In this document: positions 12,872 to 25,971 of the stretch, piece after piece | Numbering within the stretch: the stretch's first letter is position 1 | Layout: every line of letters starts with the position of its first letter | From: Dromaius novaehollandiae | Lineage: Eukaryota > Chordata > Aves > Casuariiformes > Dromaiidae | Direction: 5' to 3' | DNA length: 64,000 nucleotides | NCBI RefSeq assembly: GCF_036370855.1 | Contig: NC_088111.1 | Span: forward strand, 24,897,501-24,961,500 | The notes under the pieces: generated by a model | Database searches by the model: none | What the model was told of the DNA's origin: nothing | What the model saw: only the letters and a program-made list of their open reading frames with translations | Made by a program: the position numbers and the translations under genes

Positions 12872-14146
12872 TGTCGTGGCCTGAAAGTTGTTGTTTAGGA
12901 CGACCTCCCTCCCCTTGGGAGCAACGACCAAGTTCGTGATGCTCTTGGACTGAATTAAGGTGAAACGACACCAGCCAACCAGTTTTATGATTTATTAATA
13001 CAAAAGACAAGGCATGTGGCTAAATACAATAACTCGATGGCGATTACTTTAATTAGATAAACAAGTCTGTGCCGTACGATTTGAACAGATCTTATAAACA
13101 TAAACTCAAAAGGGCGGGGCGGGGGGGGAGAGAGAGAAAGAGATATCACCACCCGTGGATCCAGCAGCGTCCCGTTGGTCCTCTTCACCCTGGGTGTCTT
13201 GGAAAAGTTCAGAGCCAAATCAAAGCAAATTAAATAAATAGATTGTAATGACGCACATGCAGTAATTACGACTCGAGCAGGGTGCCTCCGAAGAGGGACA
13301 CCAAACAAAGAAACCCCTGGGCAATTATAGCTTTCCAATCTAAGCTGTCCACCCCTCACGCGGTAATTCAGACCAATAGTAATATTCAGGTCTGGGGTCT
13401 CCTGCTCCCTGTTGGGTCTCATCGCTGTCCCTAGGCAGGCTGTTTATCTTTACTGTTGCGGTTTCTGCTGACAGATGTGTCTTCATTCCTCGGGTCCAAC
13501 TGTTGTCTCTCAAGGTCCTGACAAGGAGGTGGTAATTCCTGCAATTAACAATTAGCACTGCTCCAGCAGTGGCAGTAGGTGTTATCTCCCAAGGTCCTGA
13601 CAAAGGGGATATAGTCCAGACACCCCCCACACACACACCAATTAACACTGTTTCAGCAGCGAGAGGAGGCCCTGCTCCCCAGGGTCCCGGCGCCCAAGCA
13701 GGCCTCACTTCAATGCCTTGACATCTTTCCTCCCGGAGTGTGAAGCATGGGAATGCAAACTGCTGGTAACCCCCTTATCTTTCCAGCCTGCACCAGCTCT
13801 GGGGCCCTTTCTGACTGAACTAGGAGCGCGGCCTAAGGCTTCAGCAAATTTAGCTACTCATGCTAAGCAAGTTTTATAGAAGTTGTGCTAAGCGGCAATA
13901 ATTTACAGTCCAGGTCCAAAAGTGTCCGCCCAATTGTGGTCTGGTTTGGCGCAGGCTCAGTGTGTCCCGAGTGGTCGCAGGGAGAGCGTTTCAGGGGTCG
14001 CAGCAGCTCCGTCCTGTTTCCACTGGGAACAGATGGCTTGTTCAGGGTTATGGTTTCCTGCAAAATCTGCAACGTGCGCAGCAAGGCTCGCACCTTATGT
14101 ACCAAGAAATGTTTAAGGCAAAAGTTCACTCATCTTGTCTGCCACA
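12872..14146 (-). mobile_element. Solo LTR 2, variant U5
   Basis: Read on the minus strand, this LTR begins 'tgtggcagacaagatgagtg' and ends 'aggccacgaca' (plus strand 'tgtcgtggcct' at 12872). Its length is 1275 bp. The flanking 5-mers are cactc (12867-12871) and tactc (14147-14151), a 5-bp target duplication with one difference. Its U3 is clearly the same as in LTR 1 and LTR 3. After the 'gagagagagaaagag' block, however, the R-U5 part is unrelated to theirs and carries its own AATAAA, the complement of 'tttatt' at about 12988. No internal viral sequence is attached. The insertion truncates a SPRY-domain coding remnant that starts at 14147. Confidence 0.88.
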
Positions 14147-14402
14147 TACTCAGTGGGTCAACATTAATATGACCCATGCATATGCCTGGATAGAAGAAGG
14201 GACAGACAGACTCAGCTAAGATGACATGAAAAGTGTAGATATGAGAATGTTTAGTCATGTTATAAAAGGAGACTTTTCCAGCTTCATAGTCAAAGAAGAC
14301 CCCAACCCACTTGGGTTTGACACTAAGCAGCAGTGGGGTGGAAGGGGTGGTCGTGGCCACATATTTTTCATTACATAGATGCATCCTCCAATAGCCCCTC
14401 TC
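14147..14402 (-). pseudogene. B30.2/SPRY domain fragment (TRIM/butyrophilin type)
   Basis: The minus-strand frame reads RGYWRMHLCNEKY, then LSVKPKWVGVFFDYEAG, KVSFYNM, HIYTF and CPFFYPGI. This is the second half of a PRY-SPRY domain. The hallmark blocks GYW.L.L, P..VGVFLDYE.G.VSFYN and FYPGI are recognisable and in order. SPRY domains of TRIM and butyrophilin proteins bind partner proteins or phosphoantigens in immune recognition. A stop codon (complement of 14403-14405) lies immediately upstream, the rest of the domain is not found, and downstream the frame runs straight into LTR 2. It is therefore a broken gene piece. The exact parent (TRIM27/TRIM39-like or BTN-like) cannot be decided from 80 residues. 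Confidence 0.75.
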
Positions 14403-14405
14403 CTA

Positions 14406-17060
14406 ACTGGGCTCATTAATCATGAGCGTGCAGGTAGCTGCAGTCTGACCTCTTGACATGGATGGCACCGCCATGACCTTTTAGAGGCAGTACAGCATGT
14501 ACGTGCTAAGGCACCATCAATTATGCTTCGTTAAGAGTAATAGCGTGTGCAGAAAGTTCTAGTTCTTTGGCTCTGGTGTGCATTCAGTATCTCCCCAGCC
14601 ACAGAGTCATGGGATACTGACAGCTGGGTGCGATGCTTTTGTTATCCCATGGGATCATGCGGCTAGAGTGAGTCCTCATTTTGCCTATAGGCTCAGGTCC
14701 CTGAGATGTTGCAGATCTGATCTGGCTCCTGCAGGCCTGGGTAGTGCTCTTTGGTAGTCCTTTCTGCAAGCAGGTCTATGTTGATTGTCAAGTGACACTG
14801 CAATGTAGAAAGCCAGACCAAGGCCACTTCTTGATTATCAAAGGTCAGTTTCAGTTCAATGCAGTGTCATGTCAGCTGGTGTTAAGTATTTATTTCTAAG
14901 TCCTCGGGCAATTAGTGTTCCATTTTTTCAGACAATGCCTGTTCCCAGAACACCAAACCATTTAGAGTAAATCACTGTCTGGGCCTGACTCTGACGTTCT
15001 ATGCTGAAGTGAGGTATATATTTTCCCTCCATAAGTTTCCTAAACTTCCTCTCCTCTTTTCCTCCTTTAATTAATTCCAGACCAGAGATAGGGATCTGAT
15101 ATGCACTCGCGCTCACCCAGATGGGCTGGATGCAATTTGGGTAAACAGATCAACACAACCACTAGGTGAATCTAAGCGTGATTCTGAAATCTACTGAGGT
15201 GGCATTCAGTACCACTGAGGCCTCTGAGTGTGTTTGCCACCGCCATTTCACTTTTTCCCATTTTTTTTCTGTTTGCTACCTGATAACGTTCTCCAAAGGT
15301 ATCTATGGTGAAGATGAATGATTTCCCCTGGTGATGCCCACACCATTACAATTGAAAATTAGTTGACCTGGGTCTACTCCTTTGTATTCCCAGTGGCTGC
15401 CACTAGACTTTGCACCTCCCAGGTTTGTAGGACCCCTTTTATGGTATCATTAAGAAGTATGCAGAGTCTAGATATTGCTATGGCAGTGATGTTGAGTAAA
15501 AGCCAATCATCTTTTCTGTACCAAACCCAGTTGTTTTGGTCTTCTGCTGCTAGGTACTTTCCCCAGTTTGTTGTAAGGCTTCTATTTTAAACCAGGCTAT
15601 TGTCGAAACCTGTATTTCATTATCTATTGTTTCCCACACTACCTCCTGAATTTGCCCGGGGGGGTGGGGTGGGGGGGTGGGGAGAGCAGCATAGGAATCT
15701 CTTCCTAGAATTGGACTATCCTAATGAGATCTGTGGGGAGCTTGGTAGCGGTTGGGTGGGGCCCAGTTGCCATTCCCGGTTGGCTTGTTGGGGAGCCCTG
15801 AGCACAGGGATGTGCAGTGATCCAATCTCCCCAGGTACACATCCTCTTACATAAAGGATAAAGCCTGAAAAAAGACTCATTCTCACCCACCAGCTAACCA
15901 CGAACGCCCCATGCCACCAAGCTACTAATCTCTGTTTTTATCATGGCCTGCTCTTGACTACTTGGTTCCATATGCTGGGTCTGTTGCCTTGTTTGGTTTT
16001 CTTCTTCCTGAGGTTCATCCTGCAGGACTCCCTATGCCATGTCATTAATGAGGCAGATTCCCACCACAAGAACAGCAAGCACCTCCTTTGCTACATGTCC
16101 TGCTGTAAATAAGGATTTACTTCCCACATCATAATTATGCATTCAGCTGATTTCTTTGGGTAAGATTTTATTCGAGAGAAGTGCTCGGCAAGTGGTCTGA
16201 CCATCAGTCACCATGTAGATTGGCCCAGTTTCACCCACTACCATGAAGGACCTTCTCATCATATCTGGGAGAAGGACCAATACCCCAGGGCATAGCTTTT
16301 GTGTTGGTCTCTTACATTAAACTTAGTATCAGGATTTCACTTTATGAAATCCTAGTGGGAAGAGATGAAAGGATGGGAGGTGATCTGCTCTTTCCTGGCA
16401 GCTGATCTCTTCCTTCACCCACCACTGCAGGTATTACCTGGGCAACTGAAATGCAGGAGCTGCTAGAGTGTATGTAGAAATCAGCAGCACATAACCATCA
16501 CATAGGGTCATCCTGCATGGAAGTGTGGTATGATCTAACATAAGAGCTTGGTGGAGCTGCCACTAAAACTTAGACTCAACTGGCACCCAGAAAGGGTGCC
16601 ACCTCAACAAGGAACCCAGAAAGCCTAACTCATTTTTAGACTTCTATACAGCAAATATCTTAAGATACATCCTAATATCTTTGGCTTCCAAATAAATAAA
16701 CAAGCAAACAAGAATGCGTATAATTATTCCCAGTGAATTTGTCTGACAGCGTCTGTAGTTGCAGAGGTCACAGCATGAGATCAGGCATGAGGCACTGCTA
16801 CATTATGGAGTAATGCTACATCACATCTGAAAAGTTAGTTCCTGAGGACTGCTGACGACACATCCCTCTCTTAGGGGTGAGGGAAAAGAGGGAGCCCTGC
16901 AATAGGAAGGGTGTTTGCTTAGCAACGCTCTTTCACAAAAAACAGATGTGGCAACAGGCAGTCTTGGATATTGCTCCCTTTTCCTTTCTCTTTGGCAGGG
17001 GGGAACCCACCTTCCTGCGTATTTAATTCACCTGTTTCAACAATAAGGACACATCATTGT
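14406..17060 (-). other. Decayed coding-like region, unidentified
   Basis: On the minus strand there are two protein-like stretches. One spans about 15564-15374, some 60 codons with tryptophan-rich and N-x-T features ending in a stop. The other is scattered between about 16300 and 15895 in changing frames and includes one hydrophobic segment. I do not recognise either one. Possibilities are the interior of an old LTR retroelement, given the neighbouring LTRs, or remnants of the gene that supplied the SPRY fragment. A G-rich run (15656-15683) interrupts the region. No splice structure was established. Confidence 0.25.
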
Positions 17061-17063
17061 CTC

Positions 17064-18036
17064 TCAGTTCTGCTTGGAGTCCTGAATCTGTTGTTTTCTT
17101 GGAGAACAATACAGCCTTGCTATTGTCCTTTGAAGGGCTTCTTTGACCTCCTTGTTCCTCAGGTCAGGCTGTAAATCATAGGGTTCAGCATGGGAATTAC
17201 CAGGGTATAAAATACAGAGATGATCTTGTCATGCTCCACAGTGTATTTTGAACTGGACCTTAAGTACATGAAGGAGCCTGTCCCATAGAACATGGTAACA
17301 CCAGTCATATGGGAAGCACAGGTGGAGAAAGCTTTGCATCTGCCTTTGGCAGATTTAATCTTGTAGATGGTGACCCCAATGCATATGTAGGAGATGACAA
17401 TGAGGAGAACAGTGGCGGTGATAAGCATAGTATCACAGACAAAATGGACAAGATCAGTCATGTGTCAGAGCAAGAGTTTCAGGATGTGGGGGCCAGGTCA
17501 CAGAAGAAATGGTTGATGATGTTGGACTTGCAGAAGGACAAGCGGAATATAAATGTCGTCTGAACAGTTGCATTCACACAGCTCATGAAGCAGGAGCCGC
17601 ACACAAGGAGCATGCAGAACTTCCTGGACATAATGACAGGGTAAAGCAAGGGGTTGCAGATGGCTATGAACCAGTCATATGCCATCACGGCCAGGAGGTA
17701 GCATTCTCCCGTCACTGCAATGCAGAACAGCAAGAGCTGAGATGCACATGCTGTGTACGATATGACTTTTGTCTCTGCCACAAAGGTCATCAGAGTGCTG
17801 GGTATAATGATGGTGGAGTAGCTGACATCTAAGAAGGAAAGGCTGCTGATGAAGAAGTACATGGGGGTGTGGAGCCTTGAGCTGATCCAGATGAGCACAA
17901 TCATCCCTAGATTTCCCACTAGGGTGAACAGATAGATCAGTAGAAACACCATGAAGAGGAGGACCTGCAACCTCAGGTTGTCTGTGAAGCCCAACAAGAT
18001 AAATTCTGTCACCACAGAGTGATTCCCTTCTGCCAT
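17064..18036 (-). pseudogene. Olfactory receptor, class II, several lesions
   Basis: The ATG at 18036 opens [20 protein letters not shown], with N-glycosylation site NHS. TM1 to TM4 are readable, including [18 protein letters not shown] and [16 protein letters not shown]. Four defects are visible. The DRY motif at the end of TM3 is DWF ([12 protein letters not shown]). The frame shifts at about 17475-17490 after DLAP and changes again before MTDLVHF (about 17461). A 5-bp tandem duplication TCAGG-TCAGG at 17159-17168 then throws the tail out of frame right after NPMIYSL. After it, RNKEVKEALQRTIA is readable and runs to a stop at 17064-17066. The sequence resembles OR5/OR8/OR9-type receptors. 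Loss of DRY and three frame changes make it non-functional. Confidence 0.9.
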
Positions 18037-20215
18037 CTATCATGGGTGAGAAAGCCAGGGTTACACTGAAGAAAACAAGACAAATGCAAGGTGACTGTCA
18101 GGTTGCCAACATGGCTCTAGTCAAGCTGACTGAGGATGAAGGCTTAATTTTGCATATATCTTCCTATTCATATTTTTCAAGTTTTGAACGTAGATTATCT
18201 CAGAGACATTTCCTGCCTTTTAAAAATGTATTTTCTTTCTGTGTACTTTGAAGGAGCGCAGGTTAACAAATTGCACCTGTTCCTGCAAACTTCACTACTT
18301 TTCCCTCCCCAAATGCTTAATTTAACTTCTACAGCAGTCATCTGCACTGCAGGCATTAGCTCCATAGTATTTGTTTTACCTCACCTATATTAGATGTTCA
18401 CTCAAAGATAACTTGGATCATACTCTAGAAATGCTTTTTTCACATGTTTTGATAGACATAGTCTAGGTAATTAACATTGTACATTGCTGAGATATAAACA
18501 CATGCTAAACTAGAAAAATCTCTCAAACCAAAAAAAAGGGGCCAAAGAAGTCTGTAGCTTACCACTATGCCAAAAATGGTATTTTGGAGCAACTATGGTA
18601 AGCAGCAGGCAAAAGCTGGTTGCTTGGAAAAGCTGACCTATAAGCATTAATGGCATTTCAGCTTGAAAAAGCAGAGCTTATGGTCTGCTGTTGCTTCTGT
18701 AAATCTGAAACTAATGTGAAAATTATAATCAGCTGACTTCTCAAGCATGTTCTGTTTCAGCAGTCTAGAGATAAGCTTTCTGTGCCCAGGAATACAAAAT
18801 TATGAAGAGACTTTGGAAGAACTGATCTTGTCCATTTTTATTTTTCCAAGGAAGAATGCACTCCACCAATGTGATTCCCAGAAACCCTTGCCTACTTTGT
18901 TCTTTAAACTCTCTAGTAGCATAGTTTTCACACAATCCCTAGCCATTTATGTTTGTTCTTAAAAAGTTAGTGATTATTAAGTTTTCTCCTAAATTTTAAC
19001 TCAAATTTTCCCATTGCAATTTAACTGAAAAACCTTCTGTCCCACTCTTTGTGGCATAAGAAACAATTTTTCCCCTTTCACTTTTCAGACATTTTTCCAC
19101 CACCAGTTTTAACACAGTTTTAATGCTTTTTTGAGCTCATAGCTTTTCCTAGACTGTGTCCAGTAAGGTGTTAGCTCATTTGGAAATTATTACCTTCAAT
19201 CAAAGAGTTTGTTCTCATGGTAATTATGCCAAATGGAATCCCAGCAAAATGAGAAAGCTACTGCTTTGAAAGCTCCTAAAGTGAGCTCTCACAGTCTGAA
19301 AAAAAAATCAGAGATTATTCTCAAGAATACCTGTATTGATAGATGGGGGGGAGGAGGAAGAAGGAAATTCCCACTTCCCTCATGATATAAAGCAAAGGTA
19401 TGAAATAGCTCATCTTCTGCATTCAGGCTTGTCAAAAGAATTTGTATTTGCAACTCACTATTCTTACCTTACCACTCACGTCTTAGCATTCTGGGTGTGT
19501 CAGTGTTGCTTCTCTTGTCAATGAACTCTCCTGTAAAAGAAGCAGAGGAAGAAAATAACGCAGCTCTGACTGCAAGGTGCATATTCTCTATTGTCTCCAA
19601 ATAAGAAGGAATTTCTGTTCTCTAAAACCAGAAGGGAAGACACAGTGCATCTTTAGCTGAATCAGGGACACAGCTTATTTGTGGGAGAGGAAAATCTCCT
19701 GCTCCTTGTCAGAAAGGAGATATTTTAGCAAGTAACATGTTTTTCAAATACTTGTGCTCCATTTGGGTGTAGAATTCCTGGTTGGCCACAGCATCTGAAC
19801 ACAAGGCAAGACACAGTGGGACAATTAAAATGTCCTTTGTGCTCCCTGTGGAGATAATCTGTCCTCTCTTCTTGTGCAGTTTTACAAATGGACTTTCTTC
19901 CTCACATTTTTAAAAAGATTTTTCTTCTTTTTTTTTTTCCCTCTGTGTTATTTTTCTTGTTTTCTTCTGCTACGTAGTAACTTAGGTCATCATGGACCAA
20001 AAAAAAAATCATTTTCCACACTGGGGAGGGAAACACAGGGAATGAGAAAAAGATGCTTCTGTTCAGTAGAGAAGGCCTTTTCCCCAGACTGCTCTGAAGC
20101 AGACTGGTAATTTCAGCCATATCAACCTGTCTTGGTTTTCTGAGCCTCTAGGATATGTAGGGGTGAATTAAACCCCTGGAGAAGAGTGAAACTTAGGCCT
20201 TGTTTTGCATTCTGG
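18037..20215. other. Intergenic, no gene seen
   Basis: This is AT-rich spacer upstream of the broken receptor at 17-18 kb. No upstream exon or promoter of that receptor could be recognised, and no repeat terminus was seen. Confidence 0.45.
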
Positions 20216-20220
20216 GAAGC

Positions 20221-21411
20221 TGTCCCGATCCAATATCGGGGGGGTTTCGTTACGATCCCAAGGACGAGATTAAGACGCTAAAACCGGTCAAATATCATAC
20301 AACCTTTTAACTTTATTTTCCACGGAGTGAGGAGAAAAGGTGGGGAAAGGCGAAGGGGAGGAGAGAGAGAAAGAGGGAGAGAGAGGGAGGAAAAAAAGGG
20401 GGAGAGAGAAAGAGGTATCACCACCCGTGGATCCAGCGGCGTCCTGTTGGTCCTCTTCACCCTGGGTGTAAATTTTAGTGAAGCGCGTGCAGTAATTACA
20501 ACTCGAGCAGGGTCCGACCCTAGGTTCCCGCTGAAAAGTTCGGAGCCAAATCAAGGCAAATTAAACAAATAAATTGTAATGACATGCGTGCAGTAGTTAC
20601 AGCTCGAGTTGGGTGCCTCCGAAGAGGGACCCCGAACAAAGAAATCCCTGGGCAATTATACTTTCCAATCTAAGCTCCCCGCCCTTCACGCAGTAGTTTG
20701 GACCAATAGTAATATTTAGGTCTGGGGTCTCCTGCTCCTTATTGGGTCCCTAGGTAGGTTGTTTACTGTTGTGGTTTCTGCTGACAGATGTGTTTTCATT
20801 CTTCGGGTCCTGCCCTTATCTCTCAAAGCCCTGACAATTTATTACTTCCCCAGCAGTGCTAGTAAGTGTTATTTCCCAAGGTCCAGACAAAGGGAATATA
20901 ATCTGGACCCCGAGATAGCCCAGAACCCCCCCTAATCAGCATTGTTTCAGCAGCGAGAGGAGGCCCTGCTCCCCAGGGTCCCGGCGCCCAAGCAGGCCTC
21001 ACTTCAAAGCCTTGACATCCTTCCTCCCGGAGTGTGAAGCATGGGAATGCAAACTGCTGGTAACTCCCTTGTCTTTCCAGCCTGCACCAGCTCTGGGGCC
21101 CTTTCTCACTGAACTAGGGAGTGCAGCCTAAGGCTTCAGCAAATTTAGCTACTCATGCTAAGCAAGTTTTATAGAAGTTGTGCTAAGCGGCAGTAATTTA
21201 CAGTCCAGGTCCCAAAGTCTCTGCCCGATCGTGGTCTGGTTCGGCGCAGGCTCAGTGTGTCCTGAATGGTTGCAGGGAGACCATTTCGGGGGTTGCAGCA
21301 GCTCAGTCCTGTTCCTGCTGGAAACAGATGGCTTGTTCGGGGTTATGGTTTGCTTGCGCCTTATGTACCAAGAAATGTTTAAGGCAAAAGTTCACTCATC
21401 TGTCCGCCACA
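20221..21411 (-). mobile_element. Solo LTR 3 of the same retrovirus group
   Basis: Read on the minus strand, it starts 'tgtggcggacagatgagtga' and ends 'gatcgggaca' (plus strand 'tgtcccgatc' at 20221). Its length is 1191 bp. A perfect 5-bp target duplication GAAGC lies at 20216-20220 and 21412-21416. The sequence is nearly identical to LTR 1 (1190 bp) but in the opposite orientation. This includes the AATAAA region and the 'gagagagaaagagg' purine block. The high similarity suggests recent insertion. No internal viral genes are present. Confidence 0.93.
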
Positions 21412-21416
21412 GAAGC

Positions 21417-24400
21417 CCCTTTCTCAAGCTGTGTGTTGACATCAGACGTGCTTCAGCCTATTCTGAAACATGTTACAGACATAAGAAGCACAGATATGAG
21501 TTGCTCCTTCAAACGCTTTCTCTACACTTCTAACCTCTACACTTCTAACCTCTACACTGGGACTCCCAACATGTGACATATGGCAGTAAGTTAATTCAAG
21601 GCACAAACTAATGTTCTTCTAAGATGCTTCAGTTAAAACAACTACATATTTGCCAAGGTCTTTTCTTATTCACCAAGGGATATGTTTATGTGTAACCATA
21701 TCAAACACCTTGGCTAGAAAAGTCAGTGTTCAAGAAATGATATTCATACATTCGGTCCAAGAGAAATAAGTCCCCAGCTCTTTCTGTTTTTTAATTTCTC
21801 CGGGTCATTCAAATTAATGGAACATTCGCCCAGCTAAAGCTGTTCAAACTTTGAAAGGAGGAGAAATTATTGACACTTGAGATGAAAAGATCAAGTTTCT
21901 CATGGTTAAATAGGTTCATAGATTCTGTGAGGGGAAAATTAATCAACATAGATGACAAAAAGGAACAAAGAGTGTATTTCTCTGAAACACAAAGTCTGTA
22001 GACTACACAGTGAACCTACATAGTCTACTGTGACGGTCACAGGATTAATATGCTGTCATCATATATATAAGGACTAATGGCATAGGGGAAAGCAGGAGTG
22101 AAGTTCTGGAGGAAAAGTTTAGGTTCATGGAAAGGCAGATAAAGACCTGGAATTGTTTAGTGACATTTTCTGAAATGCTCTTAGCATTGTATGGCATATT
22201 AAGGAGAGAGTGGAGAAACATCTATTTAAACAGCTAAGATTATTGTGTGAGGAAAGCTTTAGCTTCATTAAGGACTCAGGACAATTCCGTAATAAAGGTA
22301 TACTATGCAAGAGGAGGAGACTCCATCTGAACTAGTAGGAAATCAAGCTGCTGGCAAATCAAAAAGATGTTAAATGAGCTTTAAAAGTAAGGGAAAAACT
22401 AACAAATATGGAATGTTACATGGCTCCAAGGTAATGTTTCTAAGACCGAATACATGAAAATTCTGTATCATGAAGTGAAGGCTAAGTCAGAAAATGGAAA
22501 ATGAATGGAAAGCACTGAAGAAGGTTCCAACTAATACAAGAGATTTAAGAAATAAAGTTTCCCCAGACTTGAATTTTGGGCCTAAAATGATGGCATTGTT
22601 ATACAAGGTGTATTGGAAACTTGGTGGAAGGAGGACAGCCAGCAGGTCATTTTAATGCCAGGATACAGAATAGTTAAGTAGTTAGGGGAAACTCTGCTGG
22701 TGGCAGAGCAGTGTTGTGTGTTAAAGCGGAAGACAAATGTCATAAACTATCCATCTCAACAAGTAGCACAGAACCTGCATGGACTGAAATCCCAGGCCCA
22801 AGTGGGAAGAGCACAATATTGAAGCTTTTCTTTTGCTACTGGCTAATGTCTGTAGCAACTGTTCAAAACTGCACCATAGAAGCACCACTCTGACAGTGAC
22901 TCTAATATCCTTAGCTTAGCTATGCCCCTGCAGGAACAATAAAAATGAAAATAATCTATGATACTTGTGCTAAAATTAATGAGGGGACCTTTGGAAACTG
23001 ATCTCTTTTGGCTTGTGCTTGTACAGCAGTGATTACTGTAGTGCCTGCTGCACAAGAGTAGGATCTGAATGTATCTCATTAAAATTAGGGTGTGTTTCCA
23101 GAAGAGATGATCTAATAGCTTCCCACCACCGTGTATACCTCTTTCTTCCCAGATGCATACTTTTGCCACTTACTTGCAGGAGATGAGGAGTGGCGGAGGT
23201 TGTGACAGGGAATGAGATAGTTGGGGATAACCCTTAAAAGGCCCCTAAAATTAAGAGAGGAATTTTAAGTTTGAAACTGGGCAGGAGGAAAAGGGCAGGG
23301 AGAGGTAATGAAAGAGGAAAAGTGTCCTGTTGCCAAGATTATATAGTGCTTTATTTTATATCCTTTTGAAAGCTTTTGACTGGCCATCTACCCAAAACAA
23401 GCAGTCCGCAGATACCTTTCCCCAGCTATTTCCTTGTTCATGCTTTGCATTCTCTCCCAGCCACTATTGTCACATGTCACTTCTAGAGGCATCTTCTTTT
23501 GGCATGTGTATTTTCCAGGCTATGGAAGGGTTGGTGGCCTCTTGTGAGGCGGATTTCTTCAGCTTCCTGTTCATTAAGACTTGGAAATTCCAGATGAATT
23601 CCAGAGTCCCAAAAACGTGATTATTTCTTATATTGAAAAAAAGCATGAGCACCAAAAAGACAAAAGCTTAGAGGTAACCTAGAGATGTCTGAAAAAAGGA
23701 AGGTAAATGAGTGTTTGAGTTAGCCTGCTGTTTCAAATACCAGAAGACCTCCTTGTTGGAGAAAATGGATACAGACACTGTATTTACTGAGAAAGCTCTT
23801 GCAAACGAGAAAAAAAAAAAAGGCATATCACTTCACACAGTTTAAACCAAAATCAGGATTGAAAATATTTATTAATTTCTTAACAACATGTCATTAACTG
23901 GTAATCACTGAACTCTATGTTCAGGATCCATATCAGCAATACAACAGATAAACTGCAATAATAAATTTTTACAAAGCATTTGTAAATGCCTACCATACCT
24001 AATCCCAAGATGTTCTAACCCTGTGCACACTCATGTACGCATGTAGCTGAATGTATATACCAGTTTGCAAAGGACGTGTGGGTTACAAGCCCCCCAACTC
24101 TTCTTGAAGTGTGGATGCCCCTACTTGTCCCCCCCTTCTGTGGAGAGCTGGGTGCTCTTGTTTTATGTGGACCTAATATCACATGGAAGCCCAACAGAAG
24201 TTTTACACAATGCAGGAGAAAAAAAAAAAAAAAAGAAAAGGTAATTTTCTGTTGTTCTGCTGGAACAGCTCGGAGAACTGTTGATGTGTGAGAGTTTGCT
24301 CTAATGGATGGGAAGGGATGCATCTGGAAGCCAAGGATGGGAGGCAAAAGAAAAGATAGGGGAAAATCAAAATCTCTTTCCTCAGGCAGTGAGCTGATGT

Positions 24401-25971
24401 AATTACAACCTTGGGAGATGTGGCTCAGTGCCTAATAGCAGGTGAAATGGGTCCCACATGGGACGTTACTTCTAGCATATTAGCAATGGTACTAGCAGTA
24501 GGAGGGGGTGGTACTTACTAGTCTATGGTATATATACCAACATAAACTAAATAAAAGTTGTTTTGATTAGTTTACTGTGACTCGGAATGCTTAAACGAAA
24601 TACTGAGGAATTCTTTAAAATATAAATATTTATATATTTTAATTAAATACAACAATCTTTTAGGTTTTTTTTGTGTTGTCCTGATACAGTAAAATAATTG
24701 AAACTTTTGAAATAATGGAATTTCCTTTGAGGTCAAATTTTGCAGCCATATTTTTCACTTGCTACGATGGACATTACAAAAGTTTACCTCTCTTAACAGA
24801 ATATTACTATTATTTCTACTGGTGAGGAGATATATGGGGAACACACAAAGGTGAAATGATCATATGGACACAAGTGAAACTGGTTAAGCATAAAATGGAA
24901 ATGATGAGGAAAATGAATGTTGCCTTATTTTTGTTTGGAAACCTAGAGTTAGGGGACATGAATCTTACCCCAGATTTATTAATTTACAAAGCCACCCACA
25001 TTCTGTGGTCAATGGATGCAGGTAGAAAATGCCGGAGAGGCATATGTCCTGTCCTAAGAGAGGTGGCTAAGGAAAGAGGAATGAATTACCTTCTCAGGAT
25101 GCCTCTTCCTCTTTCCATTTCCTACCAGGAAAGCTAGACAGTCTGACCTGGGCATCCAACTGGATGTAGTAGTATAGATCAGAAGACAATTTCGCCTATG
25201 AAAGTTAGGTAGGCATTAATTTATTTAAACCAGTGGTGCAACTTCTTGATGATAATTCTGTGTACCATCCTTCTTACATTGTTAGTCTTCAGAGTTCGTA
25301 TTCCTAACAGGGCAAGTCATGACGGTTGGGGTTACACTCTCATGTTAAGACCAGGCTCCTGCCTCACCCCTGCAGCTGGCTGGCAATTTTTTGTGGAACA
25401 GTTCCCCACAAAAATATCCTATACACAAGACTGACTCTTTCAGCACAAAATTCTCTGTTAGTTTGACATTTCCTTTTCCAGCTTGGGTGACCTCAGAAAG
25501 ATGTAAAGTTTCCAGCCCTTAACCTCAAAGACACTTAGTAATATCAGCTATCACTTCATCTAGTTTGAACTGAGCTAACAGGAAGGTGTTCACCTAGGGT
25601 CTTTATTTCTCCTGCTGTATATTTCCTCCACAGCATAGCTGGATGTTCAGCAGCTGGTTAGAAGGTTAGCTGGGGCCATAGAGATCTGGGACAACTCTGC
25701 GGGAAGCAACCTGGAAACCATTTCTCACTTCACTGACTGGTATCTTTTGTAAAAGGCAAGTGGCATGTGAAAATAATCTGTTCTGATTTTCCCTCTACTG
25801 ACTTCCAAAAAAGTTATATCCCAAGAAAAAATAAAAAAAGCAGCATCCCATCTTATTGAGGTTCCTAGCTGCTGACTCAGAAACATGGATATCTTCCACA
25901 GGAGACAAATTATACTCTCTGAATTTTTCTCCCACTTTTAGACACTTCCAGATTTGTCCCATAAGATGATT
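21417..25971. other. Intergenic, no gene seen
   Basis: This is a long AT-rich spacer with short A-runs (for example at 23809-23821 and 24220-24234). No OR motif, LTR end, CR1 terminus or splice-compatible exon was found. Confidence 0.45.
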
